Source: Trueperella pyogenes
GTDB lineage: Bacteria > Actinomycetota > Actinomycetes > Actinomycetales > Actinomycetaceae
DNA: 64,000 nt
Direction of reading: 5' to 3'
NCBI RefSeq assembly: GCF_001070855.1
Contig: NZ_JVLH01000006.1
Span: forward strand, 124,001-188,000
Shown one piece after another: positions 39,858 through 49,629 of this stretch (position 1 is its first letter; every line of letters begins with the position of its first letter). Under the pieces are notes generated by a model. The model ran no database searches and had not been told where the DNA came from. It saw nothing but the letters and a program-made list of their open reading frames with translations. The position numbers were made by a program, and so were the translations under genes.

Positions 39858-40649
39858 CTATTCGGCATTTGCCGGTGCAATCGGATACCACTGGCCTCGT
39901 TCTTCAAGAACTTTGCGAGCCCTTGTTGGATAGTCCGTGATGATTCCATCAACGCCAAGATCTAGCAGACGATGCATCTGTTCTTCCTCGTTGACGGTCC
40001 AGACGTGCACGGCACACCCCAAGGCGTGTGCCGTAGCGACAAAGCGGCGATCGACAACTCGAATCACCCCCATTTTTTCAGGAACTTGAACCGCCCATAC
40101 CCCTTCAAGAGGTCCTGGGACAAGGAGACGTCTGGCAGGCTGTGCGAGCTGTGAAGCTGCAACAAGACGAGTAACCGCGCCGACTCCTAGAGAGGTGACC
40201 AGACGCGGCTCCAAACGACGCAGGCGACGCAGCCGTGATTCGTCAAAGGAAGCGACTAAGACACGTCCAAGCGCATCATGTTCATGGATCACTTCGAGCA
40301 AAGGAAGCGCAACTTCCTCACTCTTAGCATCGATATTGAAATACATGTCGGGGAACTCATCCAAGGCCTCGGCCAAGCGGATCATTCGCCCACCATCAAC
40401 ACCGCGCAATTCACGCAGCTCGCTCCAGTTCATCTCACGGATTTTGCCGCTTGCTGAATACGTGCGATCAACCTCGGGATCATGGTTGAGAACAACCTGA
40501 CCATCGGCGCTTAAATGTGCGTCTGTTTCAACGTGATAGACCTGAATATTACGTAGCGCTTCAAAAGCTTCTGGGGTGTTCTCAGGTCCTTCTGCTCCCC
40601 CGCCTCGATGCGCAAGAATAATCGGTCCGTCGCCCACAACCCGATACAT
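39858..40649 (-). CDS. Glycerophosphodiester phosphodiesterase
   Basis: 263 residues from ATG 40649, with GGAG eight bases upstream; a GTG at 40658 is an alternative. GDPD marks: ILAHRGGGAEGPENTPEAF (catalytic His, Glu), ETDAHLSADGQVVLNHDPEVDRT, YFNIDAKS and the C-terminal VHVWTVNEEEQM with VDGIITDYP. No signal peptide, so it likely acts on glycerophosphodiesters in the cytoplasm. It overlaps or abuts the M23 peptidase gene. Confidence 0.92.
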   Translation of the reverse strand: MYRVVGDGPIILAHRGGGAEGPENTPEAFEALRNIQVYHVETDAHLSADGQVVLNHDPEVDRTYSASGKIREMNWSELRELRGVDGGRMIRLAEALDEFPDMYFNIDAKSEEVALPLLEVIHEHDALGRVLVASFDESRLRRLRRLEPRLVTSLGVGAVTRLVAASQLAQPARRLLVPGPLEGVWAVQVPEKMGVIRVVDRRFVATAHALGCAVHVWTVNEEEQMHRLLDLGVDGIITDYPTRARKVLEERGQWYPIAPANAE

Positions 40650-40651
40650 GC

Positions 40652-41518
40652 TTAGCACTCCTTACCGATGTGGACCGCTTTATGGTCCGCCATCCATACC
40701 TCCGGGTCAACCGGTTGATCTGAAGAATTGTGAATCTCAAAGTGAAGGTGAGGTCCAGTAGACCAGCCATTTGATCCAACGGCTCCGATTTGCTCGCCAG
40801 CTGAAACCTGTTGGCCGACCTTGACTTTAATATCCTTCATGTACTGGTGAAGGTAAGCAGAATAGAACACGCTTCCATCACTTGCTGTGTGACGAATTGT
40901 CACAAGAGCTCCAGAACGAGAATTTTCTGAAACCTCTGTCACCTGTCCAGCAAATACCGCGTGAATTGGCGTGCCAAGCGGGGCAGCCATATCAACGCCT
41001 TCATGCATGAGCAAGGTTCCCGAGACGGGTGAAATGCGCATCGAGAAAGGCGAGGTGATTTGGTAGGTGCCCTCTTGAAGAGGCCAGTAGATCGTATCCG
41101 CCTTCGTCAAAGTGCGCGTACCGTCAGCCGCACCGCCCCCATCGCCGACGCACTGAACCATGAGCGGCGAACGCACCCGCGATCGCGAGGCGGCATCGAC
41201 CTGCGCGTTGAGGCCGGAAGAAAGCGAAACGGCCTCAGAATCAGAGGCCCACGATTGCGAGCCAATTGCTGCGCCGAACTGACGCGAAGGAATAGAGATT
41301 GAAACGTCGGGACGAAGAAAACCACTGAGCGGAACCGCGATGGTCATTGCGCCTAAAGAAAGAAGAACACTGGAACGCACAAGAAGTCGACCGGCCCTAC
41401 CGCGCTTTCGTCCCAGAGGTTCAGCAGAAGGAATCTGAGCAACATCAACCTGCGCACGCTCCGCGCGCTCGTGGGCGCGCTGGCGTCGCGTGGGTAAGTT
41501 CGGTGCTGGTGTCGTCAT
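40652..41518 (-). CDS. M23-family metallopeptidase (LytM/VanX-like wall hydrolase), membrane-anchored
   Basis: 288 residues. A basic N-terminal tail (1-46) and one membrane helix (about 47-66) place the rest outside the cell. The M23 zinc site is complete: HEGVDMAAP (HxxxD) and GPHLHFEIH (HxH), with the usual SPFSMRISPVSGTLLMH start. It probably cleaves peptidoglycan cross-bridges or activates other wall enzymes. Confidence 0.9.
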   Translation of the reverse strand: MTTPAPNLPTRRQRAHERAERAQVDVAQIPSAEPLGRKRGRAGRLLVRSSVLLSLGAMTIAVPLSGFLRPDVSISIPSRQFGAAIGSQSWASDSEAVSLSSGLNAQVDAASRSRVRSPLMVQCVGDGGGAADGTRTLTKADTIYWPLQEGTYQITSPFSMRISPVSGTLLMHEGVDMAAPLGTPIHAVFAGQVTEVSENSRSGALVTIRHTASDGSVFYSAYLHQYMKDIKVKVGQQVSAGEQIGAVGSNGWSTGPHLHFEIHNSSDQPVDPEVWMADHKAVHIGKEC

Positions 41519-41574
41519 AGCTTTTTAATCATCCCAAATATTTTTCACTCACGCAGGTACTTGTGTCCTAGCGC

Positions 41575-42639
41575 TCATGCTTGGCGATGACCCCCCGGAA
41601 GCGAATCGCGTTGAAGTGCATCGCGAACCTCACCGACAAGACGCTCAAGAATATCTTCAAGGAAAAGCACTCCTTGAACGTTTCCATCCTTCCCAATAAC
41701 CTCTGCGAGGTGGACGCCCGCACGCTGCATATGGCGCAGAGCATCTTCGACCTCAGCTTCCATAGAGACCGCTTCCATCTTGCGGATTCTCCATGAAGTC
41801 ACAGGTTCGAATCGCTCGGCACCCTCGGCATACAAGACGTCCTTAAGGTGAATATATCCGCTAAGCACTCCGGAGTCGTCGGCAACGGGGAATCGCGAGA
41901 AACCGGTACGTGCGACTTCCCTCTCGACGTCCTCGGGAGTGCTCTCAGCACTCAAAATCACCAATTCGCTCAGCGGAACCATGACATCAGAGGCGTTCTC
42001 AGTAGAAAACTCTAGGGTTCCAGAGAGCAAGCCCAGATCATCATCAATCATTCCCTCTTGCTGAGAACGCTCAACAATTGTCGCCATCTCTTCAATAGTG
42101 AAGGTCGCAGAGATCTCTGACTTTGGTTCAACTCCCGCCACGCGTAAGAACCAATTTGCCAGGTGATCCATAGCGTGAATGATCGGGCGAAGGACATGGC
42201 CGATATTGACCAAAATCGGCGCAAGGACCAGAAGAAGACGCTGTGGATTCGCAATTGAAAGGTTCTTCGGAACCATTTCACCGAAAACAACGTGAAGGAA
42301 CAGCACTAAGACCAAAGAAAAGGTGAAGCCAACAACGTGCACCCACGAATACGGCAGCCCCCATTTTTCCATCGGTCCCTCAACCATTGCGGCAAAAGTT
42401 GGTTCAGCAACCACACCCAAAGAGGTAGAAGCTACGGTCACGCCCAACTGACAGATCGCCAGCATCAAGGACACGTGCTCTAAGGCAAAGAGCGCATAAC
42501 GCGATCCTCGAACTCCTTCTTCAACCAAAGGTTCAATCTGGGAGCGCCTGGAGGAGGTCGTCGCAAATTCGCCGGCGACGAAAAAGGCATTCATCGCTAG
42601 TAAAAGTACGGTAAGAACCAAAGCAAGGGTGCTATTCAC
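41575..42639 (-). CDS. CNNM/CorC-type transporter protein (DUF21 and CBS domains), 1
   Basis: 354 residues. DUF21/CNNM membrane domain (1-about 190, with HVVFGEMVPKNLSIANP) followed by a CBS pair (about 205-330, DVMVPLSELVIL and FPVADDSGVLSGYIHLKDVLY). The CorC_HlyC domain at the C-terminus is absent. Such proteins are linked to Mg2+/Co2+ efflux. Its start overlaps the stop of its neighbour (ATGA), so the two probably work as a pair. Confidence 0.86.
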   Translation of the reverse strand: MNSTLALVLTVLLLAMNAFFVAGEFATTSSRRSQIEPLVEEGVRGSRYALFALEHVSLMLAICQLGVTVASTSLGVVAEPTFAAMVEGPMEKWGLPYSWVHVVGFTFSLVLVLFLHVVFGEMVPKNLSIANPQRLLLVLAPILVNIGHVLRPIIHAMDHLANWFLRVAGVEPKSEISATFTIEEMATIVERSQQEGMIDDDLGLLSGTLEFSTENASDVMVPLSELVILSAESTPEDVEREVARTGFSRFPVADDSGVLSGYIHLKDVLYAEGAERFEPVTSWRIRKMEAVSMEAEVEDALRHMQRAGVHLAEVIGKDGNVQGVLFLEDILERLVGEVRDALQRDSLPGGHRQA

Positions 42640-43967
42640 AGGAGTACCTCACCTTCGGCCTCGTGAACGGGCGGGACAACGCTCACCTGCATGACGCGCC
42701 TACCCATCATCTGGATAACCTCGAGCTGCACGCCAGCGACAACGCATCGATCTCCAACCTGTGGGATCGTTCCTAGCTCAGTCATAATCAGGCCTGCAAG
42801 AGTGTCATAGGGCCCATCATCAGGAAGAAAAATCTTAATTTTCTGCGCGAGTTCATCAATCCGCAGGCGCCCCGGAACAAGGTAGGACCCATCGGGACGA
42901 GGACGAATACCTAGGCGACGTTGATCGTGCTCATCGGCGACATCTCCAACGATCTCCTCGACGACGTCTTCGAGAGTGACAATTCCGGAAACACCACCGT
43001 ACTCATCAACAACCACTGCCATCTGCAAGCCTTCTTCACGCAACTGAACCAAAAGGGTTGCCAAATCCAAGGTCTCAGGGACGCGTGGGGCATCAGCTAA
43101 AAGAGAGGAAGAAAGGACCGGAACCTCATCACGCTTTTCACAGGGAACCGCAACAGCCCTGCGCAATGAGACAAAACCAATGATGTCGTCGCGATCCTCA
43201 CCAATCACAGGGAAACGAGAGTGTCCAGTTTCATGCGCAGCACGGACGACATCAGAAGCATAGGCATCATCGGGAATCGTGTGAAGAAGCCCGCGATCTG
43301 TCATGACATCCACGGCAGTAAGTTCAGTTATGCGGATGGAATTCGTGAAGAGCGAAGCCGTCGAAGTATCCAATGTCCCTTCTTGAGCCGAGTGGCGAAC
43401 CATCGCAGCTAATTCTGATGCCGATCGTGCAGATGAAAGCTCTTCTTGGGGCTCTACTCCCAAAAGACGCAATATCCCGTTGGCGGAGGAATTCAGGACG
43501 ACAATTACCGGCTTGAAGATCACAGTGAAGAGAGTGTTAAAGGGGACAATGCGTCCCGCAGTCTTCAAGGGATGGGCCAGTGCCAGGTTTTTCGGAACAA
43601 GCTCGCCAAAAACCATGGACATAACATTGATGATGACCGCCGCGACTCCCACTCCAACAGCCGAAGAAATAGCAGTGGATAGCCCGAGGCCGACTCCCGC
43701 CTCGGTGAGAAGATCCGCGAGCGCTGATTGCGTTGTATATCCCAAGAGAATGGTCGTTAAGGTGATGCCAACCTGCGAACCCGAAAGTTGAGTCGAGAGG
43801 TTCTTAATGGCTTGCCCCACCTGGCGTGCCCGGGCATCACCCGCAGCTGCACGACTTTCAACGACGGCCTGGTCAAGGGCAACAAGAGAAAATTCTGCGG
43901 AAACAAAGATGAACGTACCCGCGGTGAGGATCACTCCTAAAAGGAGCATTGCGATATCAAGAAGCAC
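42636..43967 (-). CDS. CNNM/CorC-type transporter protein (DUF21, CBS and CorC_HlyC domains), 2
   Basis: 443 residues from GTG 43967, chosen for GGGAGG five bases upstream. Membrane domain with the conserved SMVFGELVPKNLALAHP (about 125-140), CBS pair with DVMTDRGLLHTIP and AVVVDEYGGVSGIVTLEDVVEEI, and a C-terminal CorC_HlyC domain (about 350-430). Together with the preceding gene it forms the usual actinobacterial tandem CNNM pair. Confidence 0.88.
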   Translation of the reverse strand: MLLDIAMLLLGVILTAGTFIFVSAEFSLVALDQAVVESRAAAGDARARQVGQAIKNLSTQLSGSQVGITLTTILLGYTTQSALADLLTEAGVGLGLSTAISSAVGVGVAAVIINVMSMVFGELVPKNLALAHPLKTAGRIVPFNTLFTVIFKPVIVVLNSSANGILRLLGVEPQEELSSARSASELAAMVRHSAQEGTLDTSTASLFTNSIRITELTAVDVMTDRGLLHTIPDDAYASDVVRAAHETGHSRFPVIGEDRDDIIGFVSLRRAVAVPCEKRDEVPVLSSSLLADAPRVPETLDLATLLVQLREEGLQMAVVVDEYGGVSGIVTLEDVVEEIVGDVADEHDQRRLGIRPRPDGSYLVPGRLRIDELAQKIKIFLPDDGPYDTLAGLIMTELGTIPQVGDRCVVAGVQLEVIQMMGRRVMQVSVVPPVHEAEGEVLL

Positions 43968-44175
43968 GCTGGCCTCCCACCATTTGGTGGTGAACACGCA
44001 TCGAACTTTGGTCAGGGCAACAACTGTCACTATCCATGGTTGTTCCAGTCTATCTGGACTCACCCATCTTCGAAGTGTGAGAAAGGCCCGCGTAGGAAAG
44101 GGCATTCTGGACGTGAGGGCCTAAAATAATGTCAAGACTCACATGGCCGTGTTCAGGGAAAAGGATGGTGTAACG

Positions 44176-47100
44176 GTGGCGGATTCCCCACGTTCACACG
44201 AATGGGTTCAACAAATGCGTCAGCAGTGGTTGACCGATCCACTCAGCGTCGATGCGTCTTGGCGCGCCTATTTTGAGGGCGATACCGTCCCGGCACAGCT
44301 CCATCGAAGCCAGGCTCCTCTCCCGACTCAGCCCACCGCCGTTGTCAGTGCCGAGGCCGCTTTGGCCGCTCACGAGGACAATCCGGCAACGGAGCAGCCG
44401 GAACTTTCGGTGACCCGCTCCGATCTTCCTCCCGCTCCTCCAGCGCAATCCGCCCAGGCCTCGTCACCCTATGCACGTATTCACCACACTTCCCCGGTTG
44501 CCTCGTCTTTGTCAGAGCAGGCAGAAACCCAAGACGAACTCCATGTGTTGAAGGGCATTGCTCGAGCAACGGCGCGCAACATGGATGAGTCACTCACCAT
44601 CCCAACAGCAACTTCTCAACGTCAGATTGCGGCAAAGATCCTCATTGAGAATCGATCAGTCATCAATGCGCACCTCGCACGCACGGTTGGTGGCAAGGTT
44701 TCATTTACCCACCTCATCGGCTACGCGATTGTCGAGGCACTCTGCGAAATGCCGCAGATGAACGTCCGCTACTCACTCAACGATGGCAAGCCGGCTATCG
44801 ATGAGCGCGCACACGTCGGTTTTGGACTGGCGATCGATATCCAGCACGCAGGTGAACGCCGTCTTGTTGTCCCCGTGATTCATCAGGCCGATACTCTCAC
44901 CTTCACCGGTTTCGTTGAGGCCTATCAGGACATCATTTCACGCGCGAAAGCTGGCTCACTCAGCGCTGAAGACTACCAGGGAGCGACGGTTACCCTCACA
45001 AATCCCGGAACCATTGGAACGACAACTTCCGTTCCGCGTCTAATGAATGGTCAGGGTGTCATCATCGGCGTGGGCGCAATGGATTACCCCGCGGAATTTG
45101 CGGGAGTTTCTCCGCGTAAACTTGCCCTTTTGGGCATCGGCAAGACGATGTTCGTCTCCTCTACCTACGACCATCGCGTAATCCAGGGCGCTGCTTCAGG
45201 AGATTTCCTGCGCCTCCTTGATCTCAAACTCAGTGGACGCGACGGTTTCTACGACCGCGTGTTTACAGCGCTTCATATCCCAGTTCCTCCCTACACGTGG
45301 GAAGCGGACTTCGAATACGATCTGGAGCGCGAGAAGGGCAAGCCCGCTCGTATCGCCGAACTCATCCAGGCCTACCGTTCACGAGGCCATTTGGCAGCGG
45401 ATACCGATCCCCTGGCTTATCGCGTCCGCCGCCACCCCGATTTGAACCTTTCAACCTACGGCTTGACCGTGTGGGACTTGGATCGTTCATTCCCCACGGG
45501 TGGCTTCGGTGGAAGCGAGCAGATGCTGCTTCGCGATCTGCTTGCCCGCCTGCACGATACCTATATTCGTTCTATCGGTATCGAATACATGCACATTCAG
45601 GACCCGAACCAGCGACAGTGGGTCCAAGAACGCATTGAAGGCCCTTTCGAAGCGCCTTCCTCTAAGGAACAGCGCCGCATTCTTTCGACCCTCATTCACG
45701 CTGAGGCTTTCGAAGAGTTCTTGCAGACAAAGTACCTGGGCCAGAAGCGTTTCTCTCTGGAAGGCGGGGAATCACTGATCCCACTTTTGGACGAGATCTT
45801 GAATAAGGCCGCACACCACGGGATCCACGAGGTTGCCATTGCAATGGCTCACCGCGGGCGCTTGAATGTTCTGGCTAATCTTGCTGGGAAGAGCTATGCC
45901 CAGATTTTCTCCGAGTTCGAAGGAAATCAGGATCCGCGCACTGTCCAGGGGGCCGGCGACGTCAAGTATCACCTGGGTACCGAAGGCGTATATTCCTCTG
46001 AAGACGGCGTAGCAACGAAGATTTCTCTTGCTGCCAATCCTTCGCATCTCGAGGCCGCTGACGGCGTTCTTGAGGGCATTGTCCGCGCGAAGCAAGATGT
46101 CTTGGGCGATCCTGATTTCCCCGTGGTTCCACTGCTCATTCACGGCGATGCTGCCTTCATTGGTCAGGGTGTCGTTCAAGAGACTCTGAATATGTCTCAG
46201 CTGACCGGCTATCGCACTGGCGGGACCATTCACGTCATTGTCAACAACCAGATTGGTTTTACAACCGGTCCGGCTTCGGGTCGTTCAACGCGCTATCCAA
46301 CCGATTTGGCCAAGGGCCTGCAGGTCCCGATCTTCCATGTCAATGGTGATGATCCCGAGGCCGTAGTCCGCGTGGCTGCATTGGCTTTGGATTTCCGCGA
46401 GACTTTCCACAAGGATGTCATCATCGACATGACCTGTTACCGCCGTCGCGGTCACAATGAGGGCGACGATCCCTCAATGACGCAGCCGGTCATGTACTCG
46501 CTCATTTCAAAGCTTCCGTCCACCCGTGAGGTCTACATCCGTAACCTCGTTGGCCGTGGTCAGTTGACCGATGAAGAAGCTCGCGCGTCGATCCGCGCAT
46601 ACGAGGCCGAGCTCAGCGAAATCCTTGAGCACACCCGTGAACACGGTTGGGCCCCGCAGCAAGAACACCACTCTGAGGATGATCAGTGGCAAGTTCCCGA
46701 AAGCCAGCTTCCCGGCGCGGGAATGATGATTGGCTGGTCTTCGGCAGTCAGTCCCGAGGCGCTCGAGCGCATCGGTGACGCCTACGTGAATTTCCCGCCT
46801 GATTTCACCGTGCATCCCAAGCTTGAAAAGCTGTGCCAGAAGCGCCAGGAAATGGCGACTGGTCACGCCCCAATTGATTGGGGTTTCGCGGAGCTCCTGG
46901 CCTTTGGCACTTTGTTGATGGAGGGAACACCTATTCGTCTCTCGGGCGAGGACGCACGACGTGCGACATTCGTCCAGCGCCATGCAGTTTTGCACGATCA
47001 TAAAGACGGTCGTGAGTTCACTCCCCTACACTTCCTTACTCCCGACCAGGCAAACTTCGATGTTTTCGATTCGCCGCTGTCGGAGTATGCGGTATTGGCC

Positions 47101-47892
47101 TATGAGTATGGCTACTCCATCGAGCGCCCCGAAGCCCTGGTTTTGTGGGAAGCGCAGTTTGGAGACTTCGCAATTGGCGCTCAAACGGTCATTGATGAGT
47201 TTGTTTCTTCTGCGGAAACAAAGTGGGGACAGCGTTCTTCCTTGGTCATGCTCTTGCCGCACGGCCAAGAGGGGCAAGGCCCAGACCATTCATCTGCACG
47301 AATCGAGCGATACCTGCAGCTTGCCGCAGAAAACAACATGTGGATCGTTCAGCCCTCTACTCCGGCGAATCACTTCCACATGCTGCGCACTCAGGCCTAC
47401 AAGCGGCCTCGTAAGCCTCTCATCGCTTTCACTCCGAAGCAGCTGTTGCGTCTGCATGCTGCCTCATCGCGTCTCAAGGAATTCACTACTGGCTCCTTCA
47501 CTCCCGTGTACGGCGAGGTCGATTCGCGGGTGGAAACAAACCGCGTGTCGCGAGTGATTTTGTGCTCGGGACGGGTCTACTACGACCTGATCCATGAGCG
47601 GGAAGAGCGCGGTGCATGGAATACGGCGATTATTCGCGTTGAGCAGCTCTATCCGCTTCCCACTGAGGAGCTCCGTCAGGCTCTGTCTACATTCCCGAAT
47701 GCCGAACTTCTGTGGGTCCAAGATGAGCCGAAGAACCAGGGAATTTGGCCTCACTTCGCACTGAATTTGTTCCCCGAGCTAGGAATTGCGCCAACTCTGG
47801 TTTCCCGTCCAGAGAGCGCAACGACCGCCGCCGGGCGAGCAAGCTTGCATCGCGAACAGGCCGCGGAGCTCATGCGCCGGGCCTTCGCATAG
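44176..47892 (+). CDS. kgd: Multifunctional 2-oxoglutarate decarboxylase / E1-E2 of 2-oxoglutarate dehydrogenase
   Basis: About 1238 residues. The GTG at 44176 (MADSPRSHEW) has AAGGAT upstream; ATG 44143 is an alternative. Order: short N-terminal segment with EWVQQMRQQW; linker; acyltransferase domain (about 125-360) with the TYDHRVIQGAASGDFL active-site block; thiamine-diphosphate E1 domain (IHGDAAFIGQGVVQETLNMSQL); transketolase-like and C-terminal domains. The fused layout without lipoyl domain is the actinobacterial Kgd/OdhA type. Confidence 0.94.
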   Translation: MADSPRSHEWVQQMRQQWLTDPLSVDASWRAYFEGDTVPAQLHRSQAPLPTQPTAVVSAEAALAAHEDNPATEQPELSVTRSDLPPAPPAQSAQASSPYARIHHTSPVASSLSEQAETQDELHVLKGIARATARNMDESLTIPTATSQRQIAAKILIENRSVINAHLARTVGGKVSFTHLIGYAIVEALCEMPQMNVRYSLNDGKPAIDERAHVGFGLAIDIQHAGERRLVVPVIHQADTLTFTGFVEAYQDIISRAKAGSLSAEDYQGATVTLTNPGTIGTTTSVPRLMNGQGVIIGVGAMDYPAEFAGVSPRKLALLGIGKTMFVSSTYDHRVIQGAASGDFLRLLDLKLSGRDGFYDRVFTALHIPVPPYTWEADFEYDLEREKGKPARIAELIQAYRSRGHLAADTDPLAYRVRRHPDLNLSTYGLTVWDLDRSFPTGGFGGSEQMLLRDLLARLHDTYIRSIGIEYMHIQDPNQRQWVQERIEGPFEAPSSKEQRRILSTLIHAEAFEEFLQTKYLGQKRFSLEGGESLIPLLDEILNKAAHHGIHEVAIAMAHRGRLNVLANLAGKSYAQIFSEFEGNQDPRTVQGAGDVKYHLGTEGVYSSEDGVATKISLAANPSHLEAADGVLEGIVRAKQDVLGDPDFPVVPLLIHGDAAFIGQGVVQETLNMSQLTGYRTGGTIHVIVNNQIGFTTGPASGRSTRYPTDLAKGLQVPIFHVNGDDPEAVVRVAALALDFRETFHKDVIIDMTCYRRRGHNEGDDPSMTQPVMYSLISKLPSTREVYIRNLVGRGQLTDEEARASIRAYEAELSEILEHTREHGWAPQQEHHSEDDQWQVPESQLPGAGMMIGWSSAVSPEALERIGDAYVNFPPDFTVHPKLEKLCQKRQEMATGHAPIDWGFAELLAFGTLLMEGTPIRLSGEDARRATFVQRHAVLHDHKDGREFTPLHFLTPDQANFDVFDSPLSEYAVLAYEYGYSIERPEALVLWEAQFGDFAIGAQTVIDEFVSSAETKWGQRSSLVMLLPHGQEGQGPDHSSARIERYLQLAAENNMWIVQPSTPANHFHMLRTQAYKRPRKPLIAFTPKQLLRLHAASSRLKEFTTGSFTPVYGEVDSRVETNRVSRVILCSGRVYYDLIHEREERGAWNTAIIRVEQLYPLPTEELRQALSTFPNAELLWVQDEPKNQGIWPHFALNLFPELGIAPTLVSRPESATTAAGRASLHREQAAELMRRAFA

Positions 47893-47900
47893 GGGTCATC

Positions 47901-48503
47901 ATGCGAATCTGTATTATCGGTGACGAACTCATTACCCCCATGGGAGATCCCCGAGGCCTAGGTTGGGTTGGCAGGGTATTGGCACGTTCCGAGTTCCCTT
48001 CTCCGCCAACCGTCATGACCTTGGCTGTTCCGGGAGAAACGACCTCGCAGCTTGCTGCACGCTGGGAGGATGAGGTCGTGTATCGCTTTGCTCCCGACGA
48101 GCCCTGTGCGCTGATTATTGCTGTTGGATGCAGTGATATTCCGGCCGGAATTTCAACTCCACGATCGCGACTCAATTTGGCGAATATTACTGACCGAGCA
48201 TCAACTTTGGGGATCCCTTCGATGGTCGTTGGCCCGCCTCCGCTTGCCGGTGTGCAATCCTCTGCAGTGAAAGAACTTTCACTGTCGTGTCAACAGGTGT
48301 GTGAACGCAGAGATATCCCCTTTGTTGATACCTATACTCCTCTCGTCGCTCATGACCAGTGGTTTGAAGATATGGCGTCTTCATCCGTACGCAGTGCCCG
48401 TGGGGCATCGATGCCCGGACAGTCTGGCTTTGCACTGATGGCTTGGCTGGTTCTGCATCAAGGATGGTTTGAGTGGATTGGCGCTCAAGAAGCCGAATCC
48501 TAA
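47901..48503 (+). CDS. SGNH/GDSL-hydrolase-like protein lacking catalytic residues
   Basis: 200 residues, eight bases behind kgd. The fold blocks are recognisable: block I RICIIGDELITPMGDPRGLGWVGRVLA, block III AVGCSDIP, block V near PGQSGFALMAWLVLHQG. Block I has GDE instead of GDS, so the nucleophile Ser is missing; block III has Ser where Asn is usual; and no DxxH pair is seen at the end. Probably not an esterase. Its role is unknown. Confidence 0.65.
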   Translation: MRICIIGDELITPMGDPRGLGWVGRVLARSEFPSPPTVMTLAVPGETTSQLAARWEDEVVYRFAPDEPCALIIAVGCSDIPAGISTPRSRLNLANITDRASTLGIPSMVVGPPPLAGVQSSAVKELSLSCQQVCERRDIPFVDTYTPLVAHDQWFEDMASSSVRSARGASMPGQSGFALMAWLVLHQGWFEWIGAQEAES

Positions 48504-48523
48504 AAATCCAGCGGAGATAAAAC

Positions 48524-48556
48524 TGTGGGGTCCGATGCGATGCACCGGACCCCACA
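48524..48556. terminator. Bidirectional terminator between the SGNH gene and bL37
   Basis: Perfect 11-bp stem TGTGGGGTCCG/CGGACCCCACA with an 11-base loop, followed on the plus strand by CCCGTTTAAAA and on the minus strand by GTTTTATC. Confidence 0.8.
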
Positions 48557-48573
48557 CCCGTTTAAAACACGGT

Positions 48574-48648
48574 TCAGGCGTTAGGACGCTTGCCGTGGTT
48601 CGCGCCGTGCTTACGACGATCGCGACGCTTACGACCCCTCTTCGACAT
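48574..48648 (-). CDS. 50S ribosomal protein bL37
   Basis: 24 residues, starting MSKRGRKRRDRRK and ending NHGKRPNA, almost entirely basic. This closely matches the bL37 protein found in mycobacterial ribosomes. AGAGGAG lies upstream of ATG 48648, and a terminator hairpin follows. In the same frame an unsupported longer reading exists upstream; the ribosome binding site decides for the short one. It is easily missed by gene finders. Confidence 0.85.
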   Translation of the reverse strand: MSKRGRKRRDRRKHGANHGKRPNA

Positions 48649-48740
48649 TGTCGTCTCCTCTAAAACTGAGATATCCAACCTGTACAGTTTTTCACACGCA
48701 CAGCGTTTCTCCAAACAGAGAGCACCCTGCGAGTCGAAAC

Positions 48741-49046
48741 TCACGATTCTGTCGAGCTCCAGCTCACCGTCACGCAAGTCTTGGAGACAATCCGTGCTCG
48801 AAGAGACGCAGGCGCGGGTTCATCAAGACAGTGTGCCAGTAGCGAGCGAACATAACGCTCGGTGTACATCGATTCCTGGCAGTGGGAACAGCGTGAAATG
48901 TGTTCAAGCAGCTGCGCGCGCAGAGCGGGAACTTTCAGGCAGTCAGTCGTGATGTGCTCTTGGCACTCCTCTCGGTCAAGAAAGTCGATGACCTCATAGA
49001 GGTGGTCATGTAACTCCTGACAAGCGCGATGATCATCAATCTGCAT
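48741..49046 (-). CDS. rsrA: Zinc-containing anti-sigma factor of the RsrA type
   Basis: 101 residues. The zinc anti-sigma motif is His49-x3-Cys53-x2-Cys56 in HISRCSHC, with Cys9 (HRACQEL) as the fourth ligand, as in RsrA of Streptomyces. Oxidation of these Cys would release SigR. The ATG lies 11 bases inside the end of sigR, the standard coupled arrangement. Cys28 and Cys36 are additional. Confidence 0.92.
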   Translation of the reverse strand: MQIDDHRACQELHDHLYEVIDFLDREECQEHITTDCLKVPALRAQLLEHISRCSHCQESMYTERYVRSLLAHCLDEPAPASLRARIVSKTCVTVSWSSTES

Positions 49047-49629
49047 GGTGTCCCCCAATACCGTATTCCGCTGCAAGTTCCGATAGGCTGTCGCGAAGAT
49101 TCTTTCGCCCGCGATGAAGCCGCGACATGACTGTCCCAATAGGAATGTCAAGCATCTCGGCAATTTCTTTATAGGCAAACCCCTCAACATCAGACAGAAG
49201 TACGACCACACGCTGATCTTCAGACAGAGCTTCAAGAGCCGAACGAAGCTCAGCTGACGGAATATTATCCAGAGCTTCGGCTTCCGCCGAGACAAGCCCC
49301 TTTTCGTCGTGTGATGCAGCCGCTGCCAGCTGCCAGTCCTCAACGTCTTCACCACCGCTACGCTGTGGTGAACGCTGAGCCTTGCGGTACTGGGTAATGT
49401 ACGTGTTCGTCAAAATCCGATAGAGCCAGGCCTTAATGTTCGTTCCTTGCTGATATTGGTGGAACTTCGTGTAGGCCTTCATAAAGGTCTCTTGCACGAG
49501 ATCTTCTGCGTCGGCACGATTGCGCGTCATCCCCAGCGCCGCACCGAAGAGCTGATCGACCAGAGGCAGGGCTTGTTCGGCAAAAAGCCGGTCCTTTTCC
49601 TCTTGACTGATTTCTTGTGTATCACTCAT
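49036..49629 (-). CDS. sigR: ECF RNA polymerase sigma factor, SigR/SigH (thiol-oxidative stress)
   Basis: 197 residues from ATG 49629 ([16 protein letters not shown]). Region 2 ([27 protein letters not shown]...[17 protein letters not shown]) and region 4 ([27 protein letters not shown]) are complete. The frame is open to ATG 49746 and GTG 49752, adding about 40 residues rich in Arg and Pro; a similar extended isoform is known for Streptomyces SigR. Partner of the downstream anti-sigma factor. Confidence 0.93.
   Translation of the reverse strand: MSDTQEISQEEKDRLFAEQALPLVDQLFGAALGMTRNRADAEDLVQETFMKAYTKFHQYQQGTNIKAWLYRILTNTYITQYRKAQRSPQRSGGEDVEDWQLAAAASHDEKGLVSAEAEALDNIPSAELRSALEALSEDQRVVVLLSDVEGFAYKEIAEMLDIPIGTVMSRLHRGRKNLRDSLSELAAEYGIGGHHAD

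Noticed and set aside
43968-44105. Longer N-terminus of the second CNNM protein (46 more codons)
   Set aside because: A GGGAGG site precedes the GTG at 43967, and the extra residues are not membrane-like and not conserved in the family.
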